Of a stretch of 64,000 nucleotides of DNA, positions 25,366-33,755 are shown piece after piece. The stretch spans positions 47,366 to 111,365 of the forward strand of contig JAQWNF010000006.1 in the NCBI GenBank assembly GCA_029246415.1, given 5' to 3'. The number at the start of each line of letters is the position of its first letter. The first letter of the stretch is position 1. Source of the stretch: Glaciecola sp. (GTDB taxonomy: Bacteria > Pseudomonadota > Gammaproteobacteria > Enterobacterales > Alteromonadaceae). The notes under the pieces were generated by a model, which was not told the DNA's origin, made no database searches, and was given only the letters and a program-made list of their open reading frames with translations. The translations under genes were made by a program, and so were the position numbers.

Positions 25366-26526
25366 TTATTCTTGGATCAAATGGACTGGAATATCAGTTT
25401 TGGGATCGCGGTAAAATAAGTTTTCTCTTGGCTGCTTGGACTTTGCGATAGCCGCCTGGATCAAATAATGATCAGGTGATTTATCACAGACTGGGTCGGT
25501 TTTATGCATATCACCGGTGAGCATAAATGCCTGACAACGACATCCACCAAAGTCCTTTTCTTTTTCATCACAATCGCGACAAGGTGAAGGGAGCCAATCT
25601 AGTCCACGAAACTTATTAAATGAAAAGTCTTCGTGCCATATTTTCTCTAATGACGACTCTTTCACATTAGGGAAAGTCAGAGGTAATATTTTCGCACTAT
25701 GACACGGTAGGGCAGAGCCATCGGGTGTGACGGTTAAAAAGGTTGTTGCCCAGCCATTCATACAAGCCTTAGGGCGCGTTTCATAATAGTCTGGCGTGAC
25801 AAATATAAACTTAGGCTCATCATCACCTTGAGTATCTCTAAATCTATTCACTGTTGCTTCAGCTGCCACAAGCTGTTCTTTCGTGGGCAGTAGATGGTCA
25901 CGATTTAAATATGCCCAGCCATAATATTGTACGGTTGCCAACTCGACAAAGTCGCCTCCCAACTCACAACTCAGCGCGAGTACATCAGCGATTTTATCTA
26001 TGTTTTGGCGCGTTAAACAAAAATTAAGCACCATCGGATAATCGTATTGCTTAACTAATTTAGCAACCGCTAACTTTTGTTCAAAAGAATGACGTTTGTT
26101 ACCAATAAGATCATTTTCATCGGCATTGGCTGCTTGGAAACTTAGTTGAATATGGTCAAGTCCAGCCTCTTTTAACCCTTTTATACGTTTTTCAGTCAAG
26201 CCAATGCCTGAAGTGATTAAGTTAGTATAAAAACCCAATTCACTGGCATGTGCAACTAATGCTTCTAAATCTTTGCGTAGTAAAGGCTCACCACCGGAGA
26301 AGCCAAGTTGCACTGCGCCCATTTCACGAGCTTCGCTTAAGACCTTTTTCCACGTTTCTGTATCACACTCATCTTTGCGTTCACTCATTTGCACTGGATT
26401 AGAACAATATGGACAATGCAGAGGACAATCATAAGTGAGCTCCGCAAGGAGCCATAATGGATTTTTCACATCTGTTTTTAAGACAGGTTTACTCGACATA
26501 CTTGATCCACTTTTTTTCATGGGCAT
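25366..26526 (-). CDS. pqqE: PQQ biosynthesis radical SAM enzyme PqqE
   Basis: Radical SAM enzyme that forms the Glu-Tyr carbon-carbon crosslink in PqqA with PqqD as chaperone. The 386-residue protein has the cluster motif CPLHCPYCSN near residue 40, GFSGGEPLLRKDL for SAM binding, and C-terminal SPASM cysteines (LPCHSAK, CRDCDEKEKDFGGCRCQAF, DPVCDKSPDHY). Its 5' end overlaps pqqD by about 38 bp; the exact start may be the internal ATG (MSSKPVLK). It is in the canonical order B-C-D-E. Confidence 0.97.
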   Translation of the reverse strand: MPMKKSGSSMSSKPVLKTDVKNPLWLLAELTYDCPLHCPYCSNPVQMSERKDECDTETWKKVLSEAREMGAVQLGFSGGEPLLRKDLEALVAHASELGFYTNLITSGIGLTEKRIKGLKEAGLDHIQLSFQAANADENDLIGNKRHSFEQKLAVAKLVKQYDYPMVLNFCLTRQNIDKIADVLALSCELGGDFVELATVQYYGWAYLNRDHLLPTKEQLVAAEATVNRFRDTQGDDEPKFIFVTPDYYETRPKACMNGWATTFLTVTPDGSALPCHSAKILPLTFPNVKESSLEKIWHEDFSFNKFRGLDWLPSPCRDCDEKEKDFGGCRCQAFMLTGDMHKTDPVCDKSPDHYLIQAAIAKSKQPRENLFYRDPKTDIPVHLIQE

Positions 26527-26752
26527 GATCTAAGAACTCGTGAATATCCTTATCAATGCCTTCGACATCTGGAAATTTAGCTACTAGTTCACTGATGATA
26601 GTATCAACGTCACGTTGCCCATTGACCATTTGTATGATTTCACCGGCACTGCCATTGAGTGTGATCATCCCTTCAGGGTATAACAGCACAAAAGCATCTT
26701 GGGCTTTTTCAAATTGAAATTTATATAATGGATTAAGTTTGGGAGTTGCCAT
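26489..26752 (-). CDS. pqqD: PQQ biosynthesis peptide chaperone PqqD
   Basis: An 87-residue RiPP recognition element that binds PqqA and presents it to PqqE. KLNPLYKFQFEKAQDAFVLLYPEGM and LNGSAGEIIQMVNGQRDVDTII are the diagnostic PqqD segments. Its start overlaps the pqqC stop by one base and its end overlaps pqqE, so the three are translationally coupled. Confidence 0.96.
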   Translation of the reverse strand: MATPKLNPLYKFQFEKAQDAFVLLYPEGMITLNGSAGEIIQMVNGQRDVDTIISELVAKFPDVEGIDKDIHEFLDHAHEKKWIKYVE

Positions 26753-27510
26753 TACATGAAGCCTTTGTGAGAAATATTTTCGTCAGTCACCGCGCCAAAA
26801 GGTTTGCGGTTAAATTCATATGCTAAGCTGATACTATCTGCCATACTCCATAAGACATCAAGTTTGAATTGCAAAATGTTTAATGCACGCTCTTGTTGTT
26901 TACGAGTTTCAAAATGATCTAAGGTGATTTCTAAACCATGCTGTACATCTCGACGCGCTTGATTTAAGCGCATTTGAAAATAGGAGAATCCTTCTGGATC
27001 AATCCATTTATAATGTGTCGGCCATGTATCGAGGCGACTTTGATGGATTTCAGGGGCAAACATTTCTGTTAGTGACGAACAGGCTGCTTCTTCCCAGCTC
27101 GCTTTACGCGTGAAGTTAATATATGCCCCGACCGCAAACTTCACACCAGGCAATAAAAAGCGTTCGTTGAGCATATCTTCACGATTTAAACCCACCGCTT
27201 CACCTAGACGTAACCAAGCCTCAATACCGCCTAAAGTGGTATCTTCAGGATCGCCATCATGATCTAAAATGCGCTGGATCCATTTACGTCGAGTTTGCAG
27301 ATCCCAGCAATTGGCCATGATCCCAGCATCTTTTACCGGGATAGCTAATTGATAAAATAAGCGATTGGCGACCCATCCTTGAATTTGTTCTTGGGTACAT
27401 TCGCCTTTATTCATTGCTACATGAAAGGGATGATAAATATGATAGTACTCGCCTTTACCACGGAGCTTAGCTTCAAATTCGTCGCGAGACCAAGGTGCTT
27501 GCTTTGTCAT
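26752..27510 (-). CDS. pqqC: Pyrroloquinoline-quinone synthase PqqC
   Basis: Cofactorless oxidase that performs the final ring closure and eight-electron oxidation to PQQ. The 252-residue all-helical protein has [34 protein letters not shown] and the [12 protein letters not shown] segment that place the conserved His, Lys and Arg of the active site. It is next after pqqB, with 9 bp between. Length and motifs are standard. Confidence 0.97.
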   Translation of the reverse strand: MTKQAPWSRDEFEAKLRGKGEYYHIYHPFHVAMNKGECTQEQIQGWVANRLFYQLAIPVKDAGIMANCWDLQTRRKWIQRILDHDGDPEDTTLGGIEAWLRLGEAVGLNREDMLNERFLLPGVKFAVGAYINFTRKASWEEAACSSLTEMFAPEIHQSRLDTWPTHYKWIDPEGFSYFQMRLNQARRDVQHGLEITLDHFETRKQQERALNILQFKLDVLWSMADSISLAYEFNRKPFGAVTDENISHKGFM

Positions 27511-27519
27511 AAGATATCC

Positions 27520-28440
27520 TTAAATCGTAATTTGCATGCCATCATAGGCTAATTCAATACCATTATCGCGCAGATAGGCATTAGCAGTTGAAGACTCATC
27601 GAGTATTGGGTTTGTATTATTAATGTGGATCAATATTTTCCGTTCGATATCGTACTGTTGTAACAATGCTACGGTGCCATCAGGACCATTTACTGGCATG
27701 TGACCCATTTGTGAGCCGAGTCGGTTACTGAAGCCTTTTTGGATCATCTCATCATCCAGCCATAAAGTACCGTCAAATAGAGCGCAGCTAGATTGTTCGA
27801 GCATATTTTTCACTAAATCACTGGCTTGTACACATCCTGGCGCATAAAACACACTTTTGCCGGTGGCATCATCCACAATCTGCAAACCAATGTTGTTCCC
27901 ATCCACTATATTATCGCGATACTTCGAATAAGGTGGAGCATTAGATTCTAATACAATTGGGTGAAACGTTAAACCAGAGACCCCTTCAACTTGAAATCCT
28001 GGCTCATGAGTAGTACCAATCGCGTGGCGTTGCAATCCCCCATGCCAGTGTTTCAGCATGGGAAATACAGGAAAAGCGGTACTTAAATCTTCATAGACCA
28101 CATCGGTGCAGTAAACGGGTAATGGTAAACCTTCACGCAACGTCAGTAGACCTGTGGTATGGTCGATTTGACTATCAGTTAAAATAATCGATTTAATCGC
28201 GGTACCACGCTGCTGTCCATCGGCGGGCCATAATAAGGGAGATTGATTAATTTGTTGGCGAATATCGGGTGAGGCATTAATTAAGACCCAATCTTTTCGG
28301 TTGCTCGATACAGCTATACTCGACTGTGTGCGCTCGCGTACCGCTAAGGTATTATTTCGGCAACCCGCACAATTATCACAATGACAGTTCCACTGTGGTA
28401 CGCCGCCACCAGCACCTGAGCCTAAAATTAATATATACAT
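27520..28440 (-). CDS. pqqB: PQQ biosynthesis metallo-beta-lactamase-fold protein PqqB
   Basis: A metallo-beta-lactamase-fold protein of 306 residues, proposed hydroxylase of the Tyr moiety in PQQ formation. GSGAGGGVPQWNCHCDNCAGC carries the structural zinc Cys set, and TDSQIDHTTGLLTLREG is the metal-site His/Asp region, modified from HxHxDH as usual in PqqB. It lies 65 bp after pqqA across an attenuating hairpin, so it is probably expressed below pqqA. Confidence 0.96.
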   Translation of the reverse strand: MYILILGSGAGGGVPQWNCHCDNCAGCRNNTLAVRERTQSSIAVSSNRKDWVLINASPDIRQQINQSPLLWPADGQQRGTAIKSIILTDSQIDHTTGLLTLREGLPLPVYCTDVVYEDLSTAFPVFPMLKHWHGGLQRHAIGTTHEPGFQVEGVSGLTFHPIVLESNAPPYSKYRDNIVDGNNIGLQIVDDATGKSVFYAPGCVQASDLVKNMLEQSSCALFDGTLWLDDEMIQKGFSNRLGSQMGHMPVNGPDGTVALLQQYDIERKILIHINNTNPILDESSTANAYLRDNGIELAYDGMQITI

Positions 28441-28457
28441 AGTCCTTCCCTAAGAAC

Positions 28458-28485
28458 AAAAAAGGCTGCCAGTTGGCAACCTTTT
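28458..28485 (-). terminator. Attenuating terminator between pqqA and pqqB
   Basis: On the minus strand AAAAGGTTGCC-AACT-GGCAGCCTTTTTT forms a stem with one G-U pair and a T-tract, in the pqqA-pqqB gap. Partial read-through here would give high pqqA and low pqqB-E mRNA, as known in other PQQ operons. Confidence 0.85.
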
Positions 28486-28505
28486 GACAAAAAATTAATG
28501 AGTGC

Positions 28506-28577
28506 TTAGCGATTGCTAATATATAGCGTTACTTCAAAGCCAAGACGCATTTCATTGTACTGAGGTTTAGTCCACAT
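28506..28577 (-). CDS. pqqA: PQQ precursor peptide PqqA
   Basis: A 23-residue peptide, too short for the ORF track, that reads [19 protein letters not shown] and ends ISNR. E15 and Y19 are the residues crosslinked by PqqE to build PQQ, in the conserved E-x-x-x-Y spacing. GGAG lies 8 bp upstream of the ATG. It opens the leftward pqqABCDE order. The match to known PqqA peptides is essentially diagnostic. Confidence 0.96.
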   Translation of the reverse strand: MWTKPQYNEMRLGFEVTLYISNR

Positions 28578-28649
28578 AGTATTTCTCCGTTGTTTACATT
28601 GTTACTTTATTTACGTTGTATTAACAAAGAATATATTACAGATTTGAAC

Positions 28650-28679
28650 CTAAAAAAATATCCTCCTTTAGGAGGGATC
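28650..28679 (-). terminator. Rho-independent terminator of the aminopeptidase gene
   Basis: On the minus strand ATCCCTCC-TAAA-GGAGGATA followed by TTTTTTT lies 9 bp after the M17 gene stop and about 75 bp before pqqA. It separates the aminopeptidase transcript from the PQQ operon, whose promoter must lie between here and 28577. Confidence 0.82.
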
Positions 28680-28687
28680 ATCTCATT

Positions 28688-30157
28688 CTAAGTTCCCAGT
28701 TTACTACTCATTTTTAAATATTGTAACAATAAGGGTAAAGGCCTACCTGTTGCTGAATTACCCGTTCCATGCATAAATGCTGTACCAGCTACATCCAAGT
28801 GTATCCAAGGTACATCATTAGTATAGCGTGATAAAAAACAGCCAGCACTGATTGCACCAGGGGAGTTAACACCAGCATTCATCATATCGGCAAACGGACT
28901 ATCAATCGCTTCTTGGTATTCATCCCATAATGGCATTTGCCAAGTGCGATCAAAAGACACTTCACTAGCATTTAATAATTGCTGTGCTAAATCATCATGG
29001 TTACTGACCATGAAACTGCCCACATGCCCAAGGCTTTGAATGGCGGCGCCGGTCAACGTGGCAATATCAATAATAGCCCTTGGAGTAAAACGCTGAGCAA
29101 ACGTCATAACATCAGCGATAACAAGGCGACCTTCGGCATCAGTACTCATGATCTCAACCGTTTGCCCTGATAGGGTAGTGAGAATATCACCCGGTCGATA
29201 GGCATCCCCATCGGGTAGGTTCTCTACTGCTGCGACAACACCAATAATATTAATATTTAACTGTAATTGGGCAATAATTTGGATGATCCCCACGATAGTC
29301 GCGGCCCCGCACATATCATAGGTCATATGACCCATCCCAAGTGCTTTTTTCAATGTGATCCCACCAGCATCAAAAGTTACCCCTTTACCAATGAGTACAA
29401 TCGGTTTACCACCCCCTCCTTGGTAATGAATGACTGACATATGAGCAGGATTATTGCTACCGCGACCTACTGCTGTATATGCCCCCATTCCCAGAGCTTC
29501 AATAGCCTCGGCGTTAAATATATCCGTCGTAATAGTATCAAATTTTTCAGAAAGTAAACGTGAGTGCTCAGCAAGGTAAGCGGGTGTACAAATATTTGCC
29601 GGTAAATTAGCGAGGTCTTTGGTGAGCCACATGCCATGATTTAACGCGTTAAGTTCATCCAAACATACCATAGTTTCATTCGCTGAATAGAACTCGATTT
29701 GAGGCACACTAAAGTCAGGCTTGGCAGTTTTAAACACATCAAATTCATAAAAAGATTGGATAAAATGGGTCAATAAGCAAAACGTGATAGATGTGTCATG
29801 CTTGACCATATCTGCCAGTCTAACTGTGCTGGAAGCTTGAATATTGAGCCCTTTAGTAACACCTTTTATTAAATTGAAGAGCCGCTCTTCCGGCAACACT
29901 TCGGGCAAACACAAGAGTGTCAAAGATAATAATTCGGTACCTATTGGGCAATAAATGGATATGAGTTCGCCCTTATTGAAAGACGCTGAAAAGGTGTCTA
30001 TGACCTTTTGAATGTGCATCCGAGTCGGACTCTCAAATACAGACAAGGCATGTTTTAATGACGTTTCAGACACTAGCATGATTAAATGCGTGTTCGATGT
30101 CAATAATTCACTAGAATCAATAACTGGTTGATAACATTGGTGGGGAAGTATTTTCAT
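28688..30157 (-). CDS. M17 leucyl aminopeptidase
   Basis: Two-metal cytosolic aminopeptidase of 489 residues in the PepA/M17 family. The C-terminal catalytic domain has GKGVTFDAGGITLKK (metal-binding Lys/Asp) and STDAEGRLVIAD (the family NTDAEGRL motif with Ser in place of Asn). TYDMCGAATIVG is also conserved. The N-terminal half is more divergent. It lies just upstream of pqqA on the same strand but is separated by a terminator. It might trim PqqA-derived peptides, or be a general peptidase unrelated to PQQ. Confidence 0.88.
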   Translation of the reverse strand: MKILPHQCYQPVIDSSELLTSNTHLIMLVSETSLKHALSVFESPTRMHIQKVIDTFSASFNKGELISIYCPIGTELLSLTLLCLPEVLPEERLFNLIKGVTKGLNIQASSTVRLADMVKHDTSITFCLLTHFIQSFYEFDVFKTAKPDFSVPQIEFYSANETMVCLDELNALNHGMWLTKDLANLPANICTPAYLAEHSRLLSEKFDTITTDIFNAEAIEALGMGAYTAVGRGSNNPAHMSVIHYQGGGGKPIVLIGKGVTFDAGGITLKKALGMGHMTYDMCGAATIVGIIQIIAQLQLNINIIGVVAAVENLPDGDAYRPGDILTTLSGQTVEIMSTDAEGRLVIADVMTFAQRFTPRAIIDIATLTGAAIQSLGHVGSFMVSNHDDLAQQLLNASEVSFDRTWQMPLWDEYQEAIDSPFADMMNAGVNSPGAISAGCFLSRYTNDVPWIHLDVAGTAFMHGTGNSATGRPLPLLLQYLKMSSKLGT

Positions 30158-30359
30158 GCGTTCATGCTACTGAAAATATGAGTGGGAGACAAACTTTTTA
30201 CACACAAAAGAAATTCATATTCAGATAGCATGGCATTTCTTGTCAAAGAAATAATAGTGAATCACTTGAGCTGATTATCTTTACTGTCGCTGAGCTAGCT
30301 TACTAGCACCTTAGGGTTATCCCTCATAAGTGGCCCCAACTTTTTATTATATCCTGATA

Positions 30360-30896
30360 CTACCAAAGACTAGGATCATTTAATGCCTCGACACACTGAG
30401 TATTTCCCGACATCGGCTGAATCTTTTGACCATTAAGAGATTGTGCAAGCCAACCCTCAGGCATACTCAAAGGACAAGGTGCTTTCACAATACTTTCATT
30501 GATTTGCTCAAAGCCTATTTTAGAGTAGTAACTGGGGTCGCCATATGTAAAGGCCAAACTTACATTTTTTGACCTTAGATGATCTAGTCCATATTGTATT
30601 AGCTTTTGACCAATGCCTTGACCTTGATAATGAGATGCAATTGCAACAGGGGATAAGATGAATGCAACCTGCTTACCGGGAACAGTAAAGCGACTAAAGC
30701 ACAAACTTCCAATTACGTTATCTTGCTCTTCTGCGGTCAAGATAATTAAATCTTGTGGTTGAGTCGTCTTAATTAAATTTGTAACAAAATCGGATATTAT
30801 TTGTCCTTCGTTCTCTCCCTCTGATGCGGTGAATACATCTTTAAAAAGCGTAATCACTTTTTGAGGGTTAGAGTCATTAAATATCCAATATTTCAT
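30360..30896 (-). CDS. GNAT-family N-acetyltransferase
   Basis: A 178-residue acetyltransferase. The acetyl-CoA-binding motif A is LSPVAIASHYQGQGIGQKLI (Q-x-x-G-x-G) and FTYGDPSYYSKIGFEQI supplies the usual motif B. The acceptor cannot be read; relatives acetylate amines, amino acids or antibiotics. AGGA lies eight bases upstream of the ATG. It is a lone gene between the PQQ region and the tRNA-scar island. Confidence 0.82.
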   Translation of the reverse strand: MKYWIFNDSNPQKVITLFKDVFTASEGENEGQIISDFVTNLIKTTQPQDLIILTAEEQDNVIGSLCFSRFTVPGKQVAFILSPVAIASHYQGQGIGQKLIQYGLDHLRSKNVSLAFTYGDPSYYSKIGFEQINESIVKAPCPLSMPEGWLAQSLNGQKIQPMSGNTQCVEALNDPSLW

Positions 30897-30958
30897 ATTA
30901 TTTATCCTGTGTCACCTGATTAGATACTAGAGGTTGGGGTATTTATTGCATAAGGAAG

Positions 30959-30997
30959 TGGTGGCCCGACCCGACATGAACAGGAGACCTGCCGATT
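30959..30997 (-). repeat. Duplicated 3' part of the CAT tRNA
   Basis: TGGTGGCCCGACCCGACATGAACAGGAGACCTGCCGATT matches the 3' half of the tRNA at 31512-31551 over 39 nt with one deletion and two substitutions. It covers the CCA end, T arm and variable region and stops at the anticodon arm. It cannot fold as a tRNA. It ends 2 bp from the stop of the cyclotransferase gene and is in the same orientation as the intact tRNA. This is the pattern left when an element integrates at a tRNA 3' end. Confidence 0.8.
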
Positions 30998-30998
30998 G

Positions 30999-31331
30999 TT
31001 AGTTTGAGTGGTTAAGTGCATAGACAAAGGCTTTAACTTTATTACCATTTTCGAGTTTAACTTCCACTAGTACTCTACTATAACCACTACCCTCATAATC
31101 ATCTAACATCGCCCAATTCTTTGATAAATCCTTGGAGGTGAGTACATAGCCTTTCACTTTTTCGCCTTCATTAGATGGAATAATTCCCGGACACCCTAAT
31201 TCAGCTCCCCAGCCTTCATTAAATAATTTACCTCGTAAGGTTGCCATTTCCCAAGTGCCAATAATATCTTTCAATACACTATGATTTTCTTTTCCGGGTG
31301 CCAGTGTGCCATAAACAAAAAGCTTTTCCAT
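30999..31331 (-). CDS. Gamma-glutamylcyclotransferase-like protein
   Basis: A 110-residue protein of the GGCT-like (AIG2) fold. FVYGTLAPGKENH is the substrate-binding loop and E80 in DDYEGSGYSRVLV is the catalytic acid. Relatives release 5-oxoproline from gamma-glutamyl compounds; the exact substrate is unknown. It is the only gene between the intact tRNA and its duplicated 3' part, so it is probably cargo of a small inserted element. It is leftward, like the tRNA, with the stop 2 bp from the scar. Confidence 0.85.
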   Translation of the reverse strand: MEKLFVYGTLAPGKENHSVLKDIIGTWEMATLRGKLFNEGWGAELGCPGIIPSNEGEKVKGYVLTSKDLSKNWAMLDDYEGSGYSRVLVEVKLENGNKVKAFVYALNHSN

Positions 31332-31511
31332 ATTATCTTCTTTTATGAATTTAATTCAAAAATTTAAACATGTTTTAATGTGAGTGGCAACGTCGTCGTG
31401 CGTTTATTTAAAAATATTGGAGCACTTATTTTTTTAGATCCAATTTGATAGTTGTATAGCAAAAACCTAAGCATTATAAGGTAGAGTATTGCAGGTGATA
31501 ATTGAAAAAAA

Positions 31512-31588
31512 TGGTGGCCCGACCCTGACTTGAACAGGGGACCTGCCGATTATGAGTCGGATGCTCTAACCAACTGAGCTATCGGGCC
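31512..31588 (-). tRNA. tRNA with CAT anticodon (probably Ile2, otherwise Met)
   Basis: A full 77-nt cloverleaf with encoded CCA is read on the minus strand. It has acceptor GGCCCGA/TCGGGCC, D arm GCTC...GAGC, anticodon loop CTCATAA and T arm CCCTG-TTCAAGT-CAGGG. The anticodon is CAT. The GGCCC acceptor and TTCAAGT loop resemble tRNA-Ile2, whose C34 is modified to lysidine, more than elongator Met. A T-run follows the 3' end and may terminate it. Part of its 3' half is duplicated at 30959. Confidence 0.95.
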
Positions 31589-31795
31589 TTTCTATCTTAC
31601 TTGCAGTTTGTGTTGCCGCGGAGGCAAAGCATCAGAACAATGCGGAGCGCAGTATAAGCACTTTTTTGGTAAATGTCATCTATACTTTTATCTCGAAATA
31701 AAAAAACTTCAGTAAATATGTAAAAAGTCGATAACATATTACTAGTATTAAATCTTTTTTGCCATTAGGATGTCGGCAAAAAACAGGAGAGTTCC

Positions 31796-32125
31796 ATGTT
31801 TGAACGGCCTTACCTATTAAGTGGACGTAACACCATTATTCATAAAGCGCGTAAGTACGACTTGTTAATTATTAATGGATTAGAGCATCCGCCTTTGTTA
31901 GTCACGCATCGCGGGATAACTGAATACCAAGGTGAGATCCCTGAAACTAAGCGAGACGCTAAAATGCGCGATATGGAGTTGATAGATATCAGCGCTGTTG
32001 AAGTATTCGGCGATGAAAAAACACTCTTGTTTGTGCAAACGGTCAATTCAAAAGAATACAAGATTGATTATACAAAAGTTGGCAGCCCATTATTTATTAA
32101 AATGCATCAAGCGAGTATCTTTTAA
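31796..32125 (+). CDS. Hypothetical protein, 109 aa
   Basis: I do not recognise this protein. It has no signal peptide or membrane segment and is rich in charged residues (IPETKRDAKMRDMELIDIS). The beta-strand-like ends suggest a small cytoplasmic domain. AGGAG precedes the ATG. A hairpin with T-tract overlaps its stop codon, so it is a single-gene transcript. It lies 107 bp upstream of the chemotaxis-type response regulator but is probably not part of that operon. Confidence 0.65.
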   Translation: MFERPYLLSGRNTIIHKARKYDLLIINGLEHPPLLVTHRGITEYQGEIPETKRDAKMRDMELIDISAVEVFGDEKTLLFVQTVNSKEYKIDYTKVGSPLFIKMHQASIF

Positions 32126-32135
32126 CTCGCTTTTC
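32109..32135 (+). terminator. Terminator overlapping the stop of the 109-aa gene
   Basis: AAGCGAGT ... ACTCGCTT is followed by TTC with a short T-run. The stem contains the TAA stop codon. A weak to moderate terminator. Confidence 0.65.
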
Positions 32136-32231
32136 TCCCAACTCTTTTCCGACTTTTTCTCGACTGTTTCTCGCTTAAGAAATCCCCACAAAAGCCGATA
32201 TATTTATACCTATTATTAATAGATTTGTTTT

Positions 32232-33224
32232 ATGGCTTTATCTGTATTGATTTGTGACGACTCGCTCGTTGCGCGAAAACAAGTTGCCAAATGCTTACCG
32301 CAAGACTGGGATGTCAGTGTTCATTTTGCCAAACACGGTGAAGATGCCATTGGTCAATTATGCGATGGTAAAGGCCAATTATTACTCCTTGATCTAAATA
32401 TGCCCGTGATGGATGGTTATCAAACCCTAGAAACTATTCGCACAAAGCATATTGATACCAATGTAGTGGTCATTTCTGGTGATATTCAACCCGAAGCTCA
32501 CGCACGTGTAAAAGCCCTCGGCGCAATTGACTTTATCCAAAAACCAGTCGACGCAGCCATGTTACAGGCTGTATTGCACAAGCATCAGGTTTTGCAAAAA
32601 ACAGAAGTTGTTGACACCAATTTGCCCTATGCAATTCGTGATTGTTATCAAGAAATTACCAATATAGCAATGGGGCAGGCGGGGGATCACCTTGCGCGGA
32701 TCATGAATGTGTTTGTGAAACTTCCCATACCCAATGTCAATCTAATCGAAGTGTCCGAGCTGCACATGATGCTCAACGATATTGAAGCGCATGATCGTGT
32801 CAGTGCTGTATGCCAAGGATTTATCGGTGGTGGTGTCAGTGGCGAAGCGCTATGTATGCTGTCTGACTCATCGTTTGGTGATGTTGCCAAAATACTTAAT
32901 ATCACAGCAGATGTCGACGACCAAATGCAATTAGAAGTGTTGATGGATGCAGCCAGTATTTTGATAGGTACATGCTTGACGGGGATTGGACAGCAACTTG
33001 ATTTATCACTGCGTCAAGGTCAACCTGTTGTTTTGGGGCAACACCGCAACGTTAGTGAGTTGATCACCGCTAATCTGAACAAATGGCGTCGAACATTGGC
33101 TATTGAGCTTAGTTATGGGATCGAAGGCTACGATGTTCAGTGCGATTTGATTTTGTTATTTACTGAAGACTCGATGGTGACGATGAATAAAAAATTAGCC
33201 CATCTATTGGAGGATGAAGCATGA
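32232..33224 (+). CDS. Response regulator with CheC-like domain
   Basis: A 330-residue protein. The receiver domain (residues 1-120) has LICDDS at the start, phospho-acceptor D54 in LLLLDLNMPVMDG and QKPVDAAML. Residues about 140-330 resemble a CheC/CheX-type phosphatase domain with the pattern of repeated helices seen in chemotaxis proteins. Such fusions probably act on CheY-P or on their own receiver. Its stop overlaps the PAS gene by 4 bp (ATGA). The pair is likely a signalling module for motility or taxis, but the partner kinase is not in the window. Confidence 0.83.
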   Translation: MALSVLICDDSLVARKQVAKCLPQDWDVSVHFAKHGEDAIGQLCDGKGQLLLLDLNMPVMDGYQTLETIRTKHIDTNVVVISGDIQPEAHARVKALGAIDFIQKPVDAAMLQAVLHKHQVLQKTEVVDTNLPYAIRDCYQEITNIAMGQAGDHLARIMNVFVKLPIPNVNLIEVSELHMMLNDIEAHDRVSAVCQGFIGGGVSGEALCMLSDSSFGDVAKILNITADVDDQMQLEVLMDAASILIGTCLTGIGQQLDLSLRQGQPVVLGQHRNVSELITANLNKWRRTLAIELSYGIEGYDVQCDLILLFTEDSMVTMNKKLAHLLEDEA

Positions 33225-33727
33225 GTCAAACATCAGCAGTCACCCCAATCAAACACGCACTTGATGATGTACTTGAATTTCATTGGATGATGGATATGTT
33301 ACAAACGGTTGATGTGGGGATCGTGGTAATGGATCGTGATTTTACCATTCACATATGGAACGACTTTATGGAGTCCCACAGTGGTTTAAAAGCTGCCGAT
33401 GCAAAAGGCCTATCATTATTCAAAGTTAACCCAAGTATCGAGCCAGCCTGGTTTGAACAAAAAACAAAATCCGTCTTTGATTTAAAAATTCGAAGCTTTA
33501 TGACGTGGGAACAACGCCCTTATTTGTTTAAATTTGCTAATTATCGACCCATTACCGGTACGGAGGATTTTATGTATCAAAATGTGGCGATTTCCCCATT
33601 GACCTCCGCCAACGGTAAAGTCGATTTTATTTCGATGATGATTTATGACACCACTGACAAAGCAGCTGCAAAAAAACAACTTGAAGCGTTGCAGGTTCAG
33701 ATTGACGAAGCTAGCGAATTATCCTAA
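33221..33727 (+). CDS. PAS domain protein
   Basis: A 168-residue cytoplasmic protein with one PAS fold at about residues 25-140 (TVDVGIVVMDRDFTIHIWNDFMESHSG start, then YQNVAISPLTSANGKVDFISMMIYDTTD). A short C-terminal coiled coil (KKQLEALQVQIDEASELS) follows. There is no output domain, so it must act by binding a partner, most likely the response regulator it overlaps by 4 bp. The ligand is unknown. Confidence 0.85.
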   Translation: MSQTSAVTPIKHALDDVLEFHWMMDMLQTVDVGIVVMDRDFTIHIWNDFMESHSGLKAADAKGLSLFKVNPSIEPAWFEQKTKSVFDLKIRSFMTWEQRPYLFKFANYRPITGTEDFMYQNVAISPLTSANGKVDFISMMIYDTTDKAAAKKQLEALQVQIDEASELS

Positions 33728-33755
33728 CAAGTCCAATTGAAAATTAAATGAGCGC

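Noticed and set aside
30330-30345. AGTGGCCCCAACTTTTT as a third copy of the tRNA 3' end
   Set aside because: Only about ten scattered matches to the tRNA end, within chance.
30360-31331. GNAT and GGCT genes as integron cassettes
   Set aside because: No attC-like folded sites with GTTRRRY ends flank either gene, and the tRNA duplication explains the boundary better.
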